A stretch of 64,000 nucleotides of DNA from [Clostridium] citroniae WAL-17108. GTDB lineage: Bacteria; Bacillota; Clostridia; Lachnospirales; Lachnospiraceae. The notes beneath the pieces were generated by a model. The model was not told the origin of the DNA and ran no database searches. It was given only the letters and a program-made list of their open reading frames with translations. This document shows positions 33,766-43,154 of this stretch, in pieces. The translations under genes were made by a program, and so were the position numbers. The stretch covers positions 182,679-246,678 of the forward strand of contig NZ_JH376422.1 in the NCBI RefSeq assembly GCF_000233455.1, given 5' to 3'. Numbering within the stretch: the stretch's first letter is position 1; each line of letters begins with the position of its first letter.

Positions 33766-34641
33766 ATGGAAATCCGGGTTTTAAGATATTTTTTAGAGGC
33801 TGCCAGGGAGGAAAATATAACAAAGGCCGCTGCCTATCTGCATATTTCCCAGCCCACGCTGTCCAAACAGCTGAAGGATCTGGAGCAGGAACTTGGCAAG
33901 AAATTATTTGTCCGCAGCAATTACAGCATTAAATTGACAGATGAGGGGATGCTGCTCAGAAAGCGCGCGGAAGATATTCTGGAAATGGTTGATAAGACCA
34001 CGGACGAATTTAAGTCACTGGGCAAAGTGACCGGTGGCGATGTATATATCGGATGCGCCGAATCACATCTTGTTAAACATCTTGCACAGGTGATCATGGA
34101 TTTCAAACAGCAATATCCCGGCCTGCGCTACCACATCCACAGCGGGAATACCCAACAGGTAACGGAACGTTTGGACCGGGGCCTTCTGGATATGGCTGTT
34201 ATTGTGGAGCCCCCCAACCTGACGCACTATAACTACATTGCGATCCCTGGCGTGGATTCCTGGGGACTTCTCATGCGCCAGGACCATCCCCTTGCAAAAA
34301 AAAGCCATATCACAGCCAATGATTTGATGGGTATTGAGTTGATCTGTTCGGACCAGTCCATGAAAGCCGATATCCCCAGATGGTGCGGCGAAAAGGCGGA
34401 CGCCCTGAATTATGTGGGGTCCGCCAACCTTTTTTACAACGGAAGTGTATTTGTAAAGGAGGGCCTTGGATGTATGCTGACCTTTGACCACCTGGCGGAC
34501 ACCAGTACAGACAGCGGACTGTGTTTCCGTCCATTATACCCTGTGCTTGAAAATAAAATGTATATTATCTGGAAGAAATATCAGGTGTTTACGCCAATTG
34601 CGGAACTACTTATTCAGGCACTTTTGGAAAAGGCCGGGTGA
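33766..34641 (+). CDS. LysR-family transcriptional regulator
   Basis: A 291-residue LysR protein (HTH ENITKAAAYLHISQPTLSKQLKDLEQ; effector core GDVYIGCAESHLVKHL). Start ATG 33766 follows AATGGAGG; the repeat-containing upstream codons are leader, not protein. It is divergent from the small protein/hydrolase/reductase operon, which LysR regulators of this subgroup commonly control. Confidence 0.93.
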   Translation: MEIRVLRYFLEAAREENITKAAAYLHISQPTLSKQLKDLEQELGKKLFVRSNYSIKLTDEGMLLRKRAEDILEMVDKTTDEFKSLGKVTGGDVYIGCAESHLVKHLAQVIMDFKQQYPGLRYHIHSGNTQQVTERLDRGLLDMAVIVEPPNLTHYNYIAIPGVDSWGLLMRQDHPLAKKSHITANDLMGIELICSDQSMKADIPRWCGEKADALNYVGSANLFYNGSVFVKEGLGCMLTFDHLADTSTDSGLCFRPLYPVLENKMYIIWKKYQVFTPIAELLIQALLEKAG

Positions 34642-34678
34642 TGGTCTATCGTGGCCTTCTAATGTTTCTGTTGTCCGG

Positions 34679-37600
34679 TCACTCACCCGCTTCTTCCCAC
34701 TGAAAAAACTCCACCTCCGTCATAGGCCTGCCGAAAAGGTAACCCTGGATATAATTCAGCCCCACTGTCTTCAGTGCCTCATATTCCTCCGCTGTCTCCA
34801 TTCCTTCCAGGCAAACCTTGATCCCGATGCTGTGGCAGATGGCCACCACAAACTGAATGAATGTGGCGTCAAATTTACTTTTTAAAATATCCTTGATGAA
34901 TATACGGTCTATTTTGACCACGTCCACGGGTGCAAATTTCAAAAGCTCCAAAGAAGAATAGCCCGTGCCGAAATCATCCATGGCAATTTGAATGCCATGG
35001 GCTCTCAGGCTTTCAAATTTTTTGTAGAAAAGACCCATATCGTGGATTTTACAGCTCTCTGTCAGCTCCAGCATCAGGCTGCAGCAAGGGTATTCCTCCT
35101 CCCCTACCGCATCCAGCACATTTTCCACAAAATCAGCTTCCATCATCTGGGGCACCGATACATTCACGCTTAACGAAAAATCAGGGTTCTTCTTCAGCCA
35201 TGGTCTGGCCGTCCTCATGGCTGTTCTCAGGGTCCACTGCCCCACCTGGATGATCATTCCCGTCTCCTCCAGAATGGGGATAAACTCCACCGGGGACACA
35301 ATACTGCCGTCCGGATCCGTCCAGCGCAGCAAAGCCTCGGCACCGATGATCGTTCGGCTGGCCGCGTCCACCTGGGGCTGATAACGCAGGCTGAATCCGG
35401 TGAATCCGCTGTTGACGGACTCCCGAAGGGCCATCATGATCTTCAGGGTCTTCTTTTGGTTTTCCAGGATCTCCTTTGAGAAGAATACGATACGGTCCCG
35501 CCCTTTTTCCTTTGCATAGCGCAGAGAATACTCTGCATATTTAAACAGATCAGAAGCCGCGCCTCCGTCCTCCGGGTACATCACGCCTCCGGCGGACAGC
35601 GTAAGGTTCAGCTTATACTGATTCCAAAAATGCATGCGCCCCATCATATTCCGGATCTCCATATAGAGTGTTTCCATATCCCTGTGCCCCACATTGTCCA
35701 TAAGAATCCCCATGCAGTCATTGTCCAGCTTAAAAAGACCCGCATTGTCCGGCAGGATGGACTGTATGGACTGAGCCACGGTTTTTAGGATATGATCCCC
35801 CATGGAACGGTCATATATCTCATTGACCTGTTTGAAATTATCCAAACCAAGGAGCAGGATCCCCAATCTTTCCACCGCCATCTTGTCCCTGATCTTTTTT
35901 TCAAACACGCGGAAGAACTCTATGTGATTGAGAAGCTGCGTTACCGGATCTACCTTGTTTTGACGTCCCAGCTGGGTCATGATCCCTGCAAATACAGACG
36001 GTTCCCCGAATTCATCCCGCATCATCTGCCCCCTGCACCGCATCCACAGATATTCTCCCTCCCTGTTCTTGGCGCGGAATTCCACAGAATGATAGTCCAT
36101 CATATTTTCGCCAATCTCCATGTTGGACTTGTAAAACCGTTCCCAGTCATCAGGATGAACGATCTCCTTCCATATGGGCAGCGGATTGTCCAATACCTCA
36201 CCGGGCATATTAAACAGCCATACCTGTGCAGGGCTGTACCGGAACACTCCTGTCTTCATATTGCATATGTATATGAAATCATCCGTACTTTTTGTCAGGG
36301 CATCATACAGCAAGGAGGAATCATATTCACGCCAGCCTGCAGCACCGTCTGAATGCCGGAAGGGGTTTTCATTTTCCTCCAGCATCTTCGTTTTTCTTTT
36401 TCGCAGCTTCTGCATGTACATGATCTCATCCGCCTTGGCAATAATGCTGTTCACGGACAACGGATTATCCGGTCCAACAGTATAGGTGCCAAAGGAAAAT
36501 GTCATTTCATAGGGTATGTTCTTCTGTTCCTGAAACGCCTTAAGTTCCTTCAGGCTGTCCAGAAAGAGTTTGGACATCTCTCTCTCATTCATATGAAAGC
36601 TGACTGCCATGAACTCATCACCGCTTAAGCGAAACAGGAAATCAGGCTTTTCCACCCTTTTTTTCACCACGTCCGTCACCTGGACCAGGAGGGTATCGCC
36701 TGCCCTGCCCCCATAGGTCTCATTTATCATATTCAGGTTGTCCACGTCCAAAAGAGCAACCGTCTGGCTGCCCCCTTTCTTTTTTGTCTTTCTGAGGGCC
36801 GCCCACAAATGCTCCTTTCCTTCCATGCGGTTCAGCACGCCTGTGATCCCATCTTTCTTTTCCTGGCTACTGACCGGCAGTGTGTCTGGACGATCCGTCT
36901 CCTGGAGTACCTGGCCCGCCCCGCCATTGGACGAATAAAATTTCCGTTTGCTTTCATACATACAGGCATCCGCCATGGAGAGAATCTCAGAAACCGTATA
37001 TCCCGATCCTCCTTGCACCTCAACCAGGCCGCTGCTAAACGATACCTCATAGGTGATTCCATGGAGCTGCCTGGTATATGACATCCGTTCCAGGACCTGG
37101 TCGCTCCATTGCCCGGCCTCATCCAGAGAACGGTGGAACAAAACAGCGATAAACTCATCCCCGCTGAGCCGGAACATAAAGTCGTCCTTTTCCATACATG
37201 CCTGTGTGCTCTTCACCACAAACTTCAACATTCTGTCACCTTCCAAATGGCCCATGCGGTCATTGATCAGCTTCAATTGATTCACATCCATCATGACCAC
37301 GATAAAAGACTCCCCTTCTTTCAGGGTATCTAAAAGCTGAGAGAGCCGTTCCTTTCCCGCCCTTCGGTTCAGGATCCCGGTCAGGTCATCGGTCTTAGCG
37401 TATTGGGAAAGTTTAATCTGTTCCGAAATATCAACAGAGTGCTGGAAATGATATTTTTTTCCATTCACTTCAACCAGGCTGTCACAGTTTTGATACGTGT
37501 GGCCTGTTACCGTATTGCACTCCCTCCAGTTTACGGCTCCATCCTGCGTATCAGAGAGAAGTCTATGGATCTGGCAAAAGCCGCACCGGCCCTTCATTCC

Positions 37601-37774
37601 CTTTTGAAGGACTTTCCAGCAGATACAGCCCTCCGGTTTTTCCAATCCGAAGGTCTGTTTCATGGCATCATTCATATAAACAATCTCATCTGTCTCCACA
37701 TCAGTGATATAAATATTGGCATTTATCTTATCCAGCAGCTGGCTATAGAATTCCACGTCAAATACTTTTTTCAT
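34679..37774 (-). CDS. Triple-GGDEF, EAL cyclic-di-GMP enzyme
   Basis: A 1031-residue signalling protein without membrane segments. Order: PAS-like sensor (1-115) with a Cys pattern (C50, C52, C64, C67), GGDEF-1 (about 125-285, motif SGDEF at 204-208), GGDEF-2 (about 305-460, SGDEF at 394-398), PAS (about 485-600), degenerate GGDEF-3 (about 605-765, NDC in place of the motif) and EAL (about 785-1025). The EAL site looks active: E813-A-L815, ELTES, D933-D934-F-G-T-G and K954. It may both make and break c-di-GMP, with phosphodiesterase the safer call. Start ATG 37774 with AAGGAG. Confidence 0.92.
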   Translation of the reverse strand: MKKVFDVEFYSQLLDKINANIYITDVETDEIVYMNDAMKQTFGLEKPEGCICWKVLQKGMKGRCGFCQIHRLLSDTQDGAVNWRECNTVTGHTYQNCDSLVEVNGKKYHFQHSVDISEQIKLSQYAKTDDLTGILNRRAGKERLSQLLDTLKEGESFIVVMMDVNQLKLINDRMGHLEGDRMLKFVVKSTQACMEKDDFMFRLSGDEFIAVLFHRSLDEAGQWSDQVLERMSYTRQLHGITYEVSFSSGLVEVQGGSGYTVSEILSMADACMYESKRKFYSSNGGAGQVLQETDRPDTLPVSSQEKKDGITGVLNRMEGKEHLWAALRKTKKKGGSQTVALLDVDNLNMINETYGGRAGDTLLVQVTDVVKKRVEKPDFLFRLSGDEFMAVSFHMNEREMSKLFLDSLKELKAFQEQKNIPYEMTFSFGTYTVGPDNPLSVNSIIAKADEIMYMQKLRKRKTKMLEENENPFRHSDGAAGWREYDSSLLYDALTKSTDDFIYICNMKTGVFRYSPAQVWLFNMPGEVLDNPLPIWKEIVHPDDWERFYKSNMEIGENMMDYHSVEFRAKNREGEYLWMRCRGQMMRDEFGEPSVFAGIMTQLGRQNKVDPVTQLLNHIEFFRVFEKKIRDKMAVERLGILLLGLDNFKQVNEIYDRSMGDHILKTVAQSIQSILPDNAGLFKLDNDCMGILMDNVGHRDMETLYMEIRNMMGRMHFWNQYKLNLTLSAGGVMYPEDGGAASDLFKYAEYSLRYAKEKGRDRIVFFSKEILENQKKTLKIMMALRESVNSGFTGFSLRYQPQVDAASRTIIGAEALLRWTDPDGSIVSPVEFIPILEETGMIIQVGQWTLRTAMRTARPWLKKNPDFSLSVNVSVPQMMEADFVENVLDAVGEEEYPCCSLMLELTESCKIHDMGLFYKKFESLRAHGIQIAMDDFGTGYSSLELLKFAPVDVVKIDRIFIKDILKSKFDATFIQFVVAICHSIGIKVCLEGMETAEEYEALKTVGLNYIQGYLFGRPMTEVEFFQWEEAGE

Positions 37775-37933
37775 AAAAGCTCCTTTTAACTTTATTTTAT
37801 TATTTAATCCACTGATTTCCAAGATAGTTTTTGTGTACATATGCATATAGTATCTGACGAAAATATTTAAACGGTTCCACTGATTTCAGATCCTGTTTAC
37901 GTATCTAAAAAACCTCTCCTAATTATGGGGTAC

Positions 37934-37962
37934 AAAAAAAGAAACCGCAGATCAGTCTGCGG
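37934..37962 (-). terminator. Terminator of the dpaL operon
   Basis: On the minus strand CCGCAGA-N4-TCTGCGG (37962-37945) forms a 7-bp stem followed by TTTCTTTTTTT. It lies 63 bp after the AEC transporter gene and closes the four-gene operon. Confidence 0.8.
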
Positions 37963-38024
37963 ACACGGGTTTAGAAGCGCCATATCCGGACAAACTTTTG
38001 GGTTCCTTTTCTTATTATATTTAC

Positions 38025-38939
38025 TTATTTTGTAAAGACCGCCTGTACCGCACAAAAAAATGCAGGAATGGTGACAATCGATAATATGGTGCTAAGGCAG
38101 ATAGTTCTTACAGATAGTATATAGTCTTTGTTGTACTGCTGGGCAAAGATCGCAATATTGCCGCCCACGGATGTGGATGCAGCTATTAATACAACCATAA
38201 TGATCACTATGTTATCTACAGGCAGGATCACGAATACCCCCAAGGTGGCCAGTGGAATGATCAACAGCCTGAGCAGAACACACATATATATTTCCTTTGA
38301 TAAAAAAATACTCCTAAGATCAGTTTTTACCAGATAGCTGCCCAGTATGATCATCGCCAAGGGAGTATTCATATCAGCTATATACCCAACTGTTTTCACC
38401 ATGAACCCAGGTATGGATACCGGCAGCAAAAACATTACCACACCTAAACCAATGCTGATGAATACAGGGTTTTTTAATATGGCAGCAATATGTATGACTT
38501 CTCTGTCCCCGGTCATGATATATAGCCCATAGGTCCACTGGAACAGATTCAGGAAAGCCACATAGGCGGCGACATAAAAAACAGCCTCTGTGCCAAATAC
38601 GGCCTGGGTTAACGGAATGCCAATGAAACCCGCGTTTCCAAATGCTGAAGCAAAATTTTGTATTCCTTTTCGCTTCCCAAAAAACAGCCACGATATGGCC
38701 ATAGCCAACACAAGGGACAGAAGGGATAAAACAGCCGACTCTCCCAATTCCCTTAATTTTTCATATGAAAACCCAATCATATAGGACTTCAGGATAACAC
38801 ATGGAATCACCACATTTAATAAAATCGCTCCCAGATCCCTGCACCCCTGTTGCGACAGCATTCCTTTTTTCATAAGCCCAACTCCAACAGCCATTAAAAA
38901 CGCCATGATCAGGATCTGCCTTAATAAAATGTAAACCAT
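38025..38939 (-). CDS. AEC-family transporter (permease)
   Basis: A 304-residue membrane protein with about 10 hydrophobic segments and the auxin-efflux-carrier-type core (GFIGIPLTQAVFGTEAVFYVA; VLIAASTSVGGNIAIFAQQY). Family members carry small carboxylates or amino acids. It is the last gene of the operon dpaL-nhaC-M20-AEC and is one of three AEC genes within 11 kb. Gap to the M20 gene is 15 bp; its ribosome site is weak, so coupling is likely. Confidence 0.88.
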   Translation of the reverse strand: MVYILLRQILIMAFLMAVGVGLMKKGMLSQQGCRDLGAILLNVVIPCVILKSYMIGFSYEKLRELGESAVLSLLSLVLAMAISWLFFGKRKGIQNFASAFGNAGFIGIPLTQAVFGTEAVFYVAAYVAFLNLFQWTYGLYIMTGDREVIHIAAILKNPVFISIGLGVVMFLLPVSIPGFMVKTVGYIADMNTPLAMIILGSYLVKTDLRSIFLSKEIYMCVLLRLLIIPLATLGVFVILPVDNIVIIMVVLIAASTSVGGNIAIFAQQYNKDYILSVRTICLSTILSIVTIPAFFCAVQAVFTK

Positions 38940-38954
38940 CTTGATACCATGTCC

Positions 38955-40136
38955 TTATAATTTGTCAATTTCAGTTACGGTTAAGGCGTATATCTTTGCG
39001 CGCTCGAACAGGGAATCTACCACGGCGTATTCACGTACGTTATGATTAAATTCCCCTATTGGCCCGCAGGAACAAAGTACCGGGATTCCCGCCGCGGCGA
39101 TTGCACCGGCATCCGATGCGCCGCCCAGCTGAATCTGCCCAAATTCAGCAAAACCATGATCCGCCGCCACCTGATTGACCAAACTGAATAAACGCATGAT
39201 CTGTGGGTTGGGTTCAAAGGGGTGAAGCTTTGCCAGATCCACATAATACTCCGTGGTAGTTCCTTCCACAAACACCTTTTTCATAATCTGGTCCACATCC
39301 TCCAAAACCTTTTTTCCGATCTCATCGGAAAAGACACGGATATCAACCGCAAATTCGCTGAGATCAGGGATGGAGGTAGTATTGGTATTCGTACCACTGT
39401 TGATCACGCTGACCGTCACGGTCGTCCCCCTGTCAAGGTCAGTCAGCTTTGTCAGTTCGGCCGCTTTAAAGATGGCTTCATGCACCGCATTCTTTCCTTT
39501 TGTAAACTCATTGCCTGCATGCCCGCCAAGCCCATGGACTTTGGCACGGACGGTGTACTGGGTCTTACGCCCCACACATAAACGGTTTTCAATATGCCCT
39601 GTTTCCATATTGAATGCACAAAGCGCCCCCTTGCTCTCTTCCGTGTAAAAGATATCCGCATCATTTCCAATATGGTCGGACTCTTCTTCCCCCGCGTACA
39701 GGATTTTAATGGGATGTTCATTGTAACCCAAATGGTTCAGCGCCTTTACCACATACAGCGAAATGATGATCCCGCCTTTCATATCCAGCACGCCTGGGCC
39801 GTAAGCCTTTCCGTCTCTGATCTCAAATGGGTTTTCTTTTCCAAAAGAACCGCTGTGATGAACGGTATCAATATGGCCGGAAAATATCACAGGCTTTCCC
39901 GGGCGGTCTGATCCCAGGACTCCCACCAGTATTCCCGCCCTTTCTTTCATTACTTCATGAATACGGCACTGGAACCCTTCCTGTTCAAACTCATTCTTCA
40001 GCCATCCGGCTGCCCGTTCCACATTTTCCTTTTCATCATAGTGGCCCTCCATATTCACCAGCGTTTTCCACTTTTCCACCATCTCATCTTTATGAGCATC
40101 AATAAATCTATTGATTTCATTATAATACTGATTCAT
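38955..40136 (-). CDS. M20-family zinc metallopeptidase
   Basis: A 393-residue di-zinc amidohydrolase/peptidase. Metal and catalytic motifs: SGHIDTVHHSG (His and Asp), GPGVLDMKGG (bridging Asp), YAGEEESDH (catalytic Glu, Glu ligand), NMETG and the last ligand GEFNHNVRE. It resembles the glutamate carboxypeptidase/ArgE/YgeY group. In E. coli a relative (YgeY) sits beside the diaminopropionate lyase, and here too the gene shares an operon with dpaL, so it may release diaminopropionate or another amino acid from a conjugate. Its start overlaps the NhaC gene by 17 bp. Confidence 0.9.
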   Translation of the reverse strand: MNQYYNEINRFIDAHKDEMVEKWKTLVNMEGHYDEKENVERAAGWLKNEFEQEGFQCRIHEVMKERAGILVGVLGSDRPGKPVIFSGHIDTVHHSGSFGKENPFEIRDGKAYGPGVLDMKGGIIISLYVVKALNHLGYNEHPIKILYAGEEESDHIGNDADIFYTEESKGALCAFNMETGHIENRLCVGRKTQYTVRAKVHGLGGHAGNEFTKGKNAVHEAIFKAAELTKLTDLDRGTTVTVSVINSGTNTNTTSIPDLSEFAVDIRVFSDEIGKKVLEDVDQIMKKVFVEGTTTEYYVDLAKLHPFEPNPQIMRLFSLVNQVAADHGFAEFGQIQLGGASDAGAIAAAGIPVLCSCGPIGEFNHNVREYAVVDSLFERAKIYALTVTEIDKL

Positions 40137-41562
40137 ATTCTCTCTCCTTTTCATTGACTTGGTCTTCTGATCCTCTGGCCTTTTTTGAAAACTTCTTGTC
40201 GATCCCGGTAACTTCTACAACGATCAACACAGCTGCGGTAACTAACGGTGTAAACAGGTAGGGAAGCATCTGTGTGGAGTCAACGCCCAGGAAGCCGGTT
40301 ACCGTAAGCGGATTTGAATTCCATGGAACTAAAAGACCGCTTAAAAGACAGCCAACAGACATGGCTCTGGTCAGGTCCCATTTATTCAAATGCTTCTGCT
40401 CATACACAGGTGTCATAAGATTTCCTGTAAACACAAAAGAGAAATTGCCGGATGCGGATGTAATATTGGAGACAAACCCCAATATGACCGTGCAGATGGT
40501 TCCCCCCAGCCTTGAGTTCACCTTTTTCATCAGCGGTTCCACCACCTTGTCAATAATTCCGGCCGTACTCAATATTCCAAAAAGCCCAAATGCAAATATG
40601 AACAGGAATGCCGTACCGGACATACTGGTAATGCCTCCTCTGCTGAAGATCTTAGCTATAAATGCATTGTCGGACTCCAGGACATAACCGCTCCACATGC
40701 TCATGGTTACGCTTGTAAAGCTCTGCCCCTGATAAAGCCATGCTACCAAAAATCCCGAAATGCTTCCGCACAGGATGGATGGAATGGACGGCACTTTAAA
40801 TAACAGCATGACCAATACAACGCCCATTGGAATGAGTGGAACAAGCCCTAACCTATAATTTGCCTCAACCCCGGAGATCACATCACCGATGCTGCTTAAG
40901 TCCACGCTGCTGGTGTCAATATTCAGTCCCCATAAGAAAAAGATAACTGCGCAGATCACAGCGGCCGGCAATGTAGTAATAGCCTGATATTTGATGCTTT
41001 CAAACAGGTCCACGCCCACTGAGCCGGCTGCCACATTGGTGCTGTCCGACAGCGGTGAAATGGCATCCCCAAAATATGCACCGCCGATAATAGAGGATGC
41101 GATTACAAGAGGATGAAGCCCCATTGAGAGGCCTACGCCCATTAAAGCCACACCTGCCGTGCCGCAGGTTCCAAAGGATGTGCCTGTAAATAAAGAAAAT
41201 ATAATGCAGATCACAAAACTCATAACAAGAAAATATTTAGGATTGATCGTAAGCAATCCCAGCTTTGTGATCAGCGGCACGGTTCCACAGGCATTCCATG
41301 TTCCGATCAGTGCCCCCACACAGAGTACGATGGTCATGGGCACCAGGGATTTCGCACAGTAGTGGAAAATACCCTGCTGCAATTCTTTATATGTATATCC
41401 CAGCTTCATACAGAATGGGATGGTTATGATCCACGATATCAAAAACAATGGCTGGGTTTTCGCTCCAAGAAACACTGCCGGTATCATAATAATAGAAAAC
41501 GATACAATTGTTACAAATAATGCATACCCAAAACTGGGCGCTTTCTTCTCTTGCTCTGTCAT
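40120..41562 (-). CDS. NhaC-family Na+/H+ antiporter-like transporter
   Basis: A 480-residue polytopic protein (about 11-12 segments). It has NhaC-family features: GTSFGTCGTAGVALMGVG, GAYFGDAISPLSDSTNVAAG and GFVSNITSASGNFSF. Family members exchange Na+ for H+ or for organic acids and amino acids. Placed between dpaL and the M20 peptidase, it may instead import or exchange their amino-acid substrate. AGGAGG before ATG; 51 bp behind dpaL. Confidence 0.87.
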   Translation of the reverse strand: MTEQEKKAPSFGYALFVTIVSFSIIMIPAVFLGAKTQPLFLISWIITIPFCMKLGYTYKELQQGIFHYCAKSLVPMTIVLCVGALIGTWNACGTVPLITKLGLLTINPKYFLVMSFVICIIFSLFTGTSFGTCGTAGVALMGVGLSMGLHPLVIASSIIGGAYFGDAISPLSDSTNVAAGSVGVDLFESIKYQAITTLPAAVICAVIFFLWGLNIDTSSVDLSSIGDVISGVEANYRLGLVPLIPMGVVLVMLLFKVPSIPSILCGSISGFLVAWLYQGQSFTSVTMSMWSGYVLESDNAFIAKIFSRGGITSMSGTAFLFIFAFGLFGILSTAGIIDKVVEPLMKKVNSRLGGTICTVILGFVSNITSASGNFSFVFTGNLMTPVYEQKHLNKWDLTRAMSVGCLLSGLLVPWNSNPLTVTGFLGVDSTQMLPYLFTPLVTAAVLIVVEVTGIDKKFSKKARGSEDQVNEKEREYESVL

Positions 41563-41613
41563 ATTACCCTCCTAATACATTTGTGATCGTTCCAGGCATT
41601 ATCCCCTCCATTC

Positions 41614-42831
41614 CTACGGAGTGGCATATGCTCCATCGTATACGATCCTGTGGTAAGAAGCCGGATCCGTATCTCCTTCCGTGTTAAACAAAAGAATAAC
41701 CGACTCCTCATTCAGCCCCATCATTACCTTTTCTTCTTCCAGTTCCCAGCTTTCCATCAGCATGGTCAAAAGCCCCATTGTCACTGCTCCCGATTCTCCG
41801 GATATGACCTTTTTATCATTGCCCCATGGAGCAGCCAACTGCCGCATGCCCCTGGCAGCCACATAATCCGGACAGGCTGCATAGAAGTTGGCATAATCCC
41901 TTAAAATGGGCCATGCGATCGTACATGGTTCCCCGCAGTTAAGTCCTGCCATAATGGTCTCTCCGCTTCCGGCAGCCTCATGCGGCCCTCCGTCCTCCTT
42001 TCGGGCAGACTCAAAGATACACGCCGCTTCCTCCGGCTCGGCAATCACAATGACCGGACGCTGCTTTTCATAGTAATTAACCATAAACCCGGTTATCCCT
42101 CCTGCCATAGCTCCCACACCTGCCTGAAGGAATATATGGGTGGGTGCCTTAACTCCGTATTCTCCAAGCTGATGGACTGCCTCATATGCCATTGTGGTGT
42201 ATCCCTGTATGATCCGCTTGGGAATTGTCTCATAACCGTTCCATGATGTATCCTGAATCAATGTCCAGCCATGCTCCTCACTCATATGCCGGGCATAACG
42301 GACCGTATCATCATATCCCATATCCGTAACCGTCACCTCCGCTTTTCCGGCATTTTGGATTGCCTGGGCACGGTATGGTGATGATCCCTTCGGCATATAA
42401 ACATAGGCCTTGCATCCCAGCTGGCCGGCCGCCCACGCCACGCCCTTTCCATGATTGCCATCCGTTGCCGTCACAAATATCATGTGGGAAACAGATTCCC
42501 TGACCAATGGCTGCTGAAGATCGGAGAACTTAGTGGTATGGATATCCAGTCCCAATTTCTCACAGATCACACATGCCAATGCGTAGATGCCGCCTAACCC
42601 CTTAAATGCATTGAGCCCGAACCGGTAGGACTCATCCTTCACAAAAATCCCTTTTACCCCCAGCTTCTTTGCCAGAACTTCCAGTGAAACTAAAGGTGTT
42701 TCCCGGTAGGCCGTCACGGAACAATGCAAGTGACGAACTGCCTTCGTACTTTCTGTGTTTAGAAACTCAGGACCCATTTTTTCCGACACATGATCGTTTT
42801 TTAGCACCTTTAAATGCTGATAATATGCCAC
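41614..42831 (-). CDS. dpaL: Diaminopropionate ammonia-lyase
   Basis: A 405-residue PLP enzyme (fold type II) that turns 2,3-diaminopropionate into pyruvate and two ammonia. The PLP lysine is in DESYRFGLNAFKGLGG and the phosphate loop/asparagine segment in FVTATDGNHGKGVAWAA; the C-terminus has the family ending NTEGDTDPASYHRIVYDG. GTG start with AAGGAGG. First gene of a four-gene operon under a sigma-54 promoter. A second, broken copy of the C-terminal end is at 49111-49317. Confidence 0.94.
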   Translation of the reverse strand: MAYYQHLKVLKNDHVSEKMGPEFLNTESTKAVRHLHCSVTAYRETPLVSLEVLAKKLGVKGIFVKDESYRFGLNAFKGLGGIYALACVICEKLGLDIHTTKFSDLQQPLVRESVSHMIFVTATDGNHGKGVAWAAGQLGCKAYVYMPKGSSPYRAQAIQNAGKAEVTVTDMGYDDTVRYARHMSEEHGWTLIQDTSWNGYETIPKRIIQGYTTMAYEAVHQLGEYGVKAPTHIFLQAGVGAMAGGITGFMVNYYEKQRPVIVIAEPEEAACIFESARKEDGGPHEAAGSGETIMAGLNCGEPCTIAWPILRDYANFYAACPDYVAARGMRQLAAPWGNDKKVISGESGAVTMGLLTMLMESWELEEEKVMMGLNEESVILLFNTEGDTDPASYHRIVYDGAYATP

Positions 42832-42875
42832 CTCTGTAACCTCCTTGCTTTTTTATCCGCGGTACAATTATATTA

Positions 42876-42892
42876 AGCAATCTTTGTGCCAA
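42876..42892 (-). promoter_or_regulatory. Sigma-54 (-24/-12) promoter of dpaL operon
   Basis: The minus strand reads TTGGCAC-AAAGA-TTGCT, matching the RpoN consensus YTGGCAC-N5-TTGCW with correct spacing; only the base after GGCAC differs from the usual G. It lies 45 bp before the GTG start. An RpoN-dependent activator gene is directly upstream. Confidence 0.9.
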
Positions 42893-42985
42893 CTTCCGTC
42901 TTATCATAAAGTTCTGAATTTCCTTGAATTTACGTTGTTTCTATCCCCTACGTCACGTATGCAGGATTTACTCTGCCATTGCTCT

Positions 42986-43048
42986 TATCATTTTGATATT
43001 CAGATGTCCTGATCTCGTATTATTTTGATAATCTATATCATATTGATA
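42986..43048. promoter_or_regulatory. Upstream activator array (three TATCA-N3-TGATA sites)
   Basis: Three 13-bp dyads start at 42986 (TATCA-TTT-TGATA), 43018 (TATTA-TTT-TGATA, one arm degenerate) and 43036 (TATCA-TAT-TGATA); steps are 32 and 18 bp. They lie about 95-155 bp upstream of the dpaL sigma-54 promoter, the usual distance for an enhancer-binding activator. An array with the same steps is at 46096-46158. Confidence 0.8.
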
Positions 43049-43069
43049 CCTGATCTGCGTATCTCCATT

Positions 43070-43099
43070 AAAAAAGGCCGTCTAAAAGACAGCCTTTTT
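43070..43099 (-). terminator. Terminator after sigma-54 activator gene
   Basis: AAAAAGGC-CGTCT and AGACAG-CCTTTTT pair around an AAA loop, giving a stem with T-tract on the minus strand 56 bp after the activator stop. It keeps activator transcription out of the dpaL control region. Confidence 0.75.
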
Positions 43100-43154
43100 A
43101 TCCATAGACCATACGGTTGATGGTACGTTATTAATCGTACGTTCCTTTCCCAAC

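Noticed and set aside
34630..34660. AAGGCC/GGCCTT hairpin after the 33766 LysR gene as terminator
   Set aside because: The stem is short, has a long loop and no real T-run, so I could not support it.
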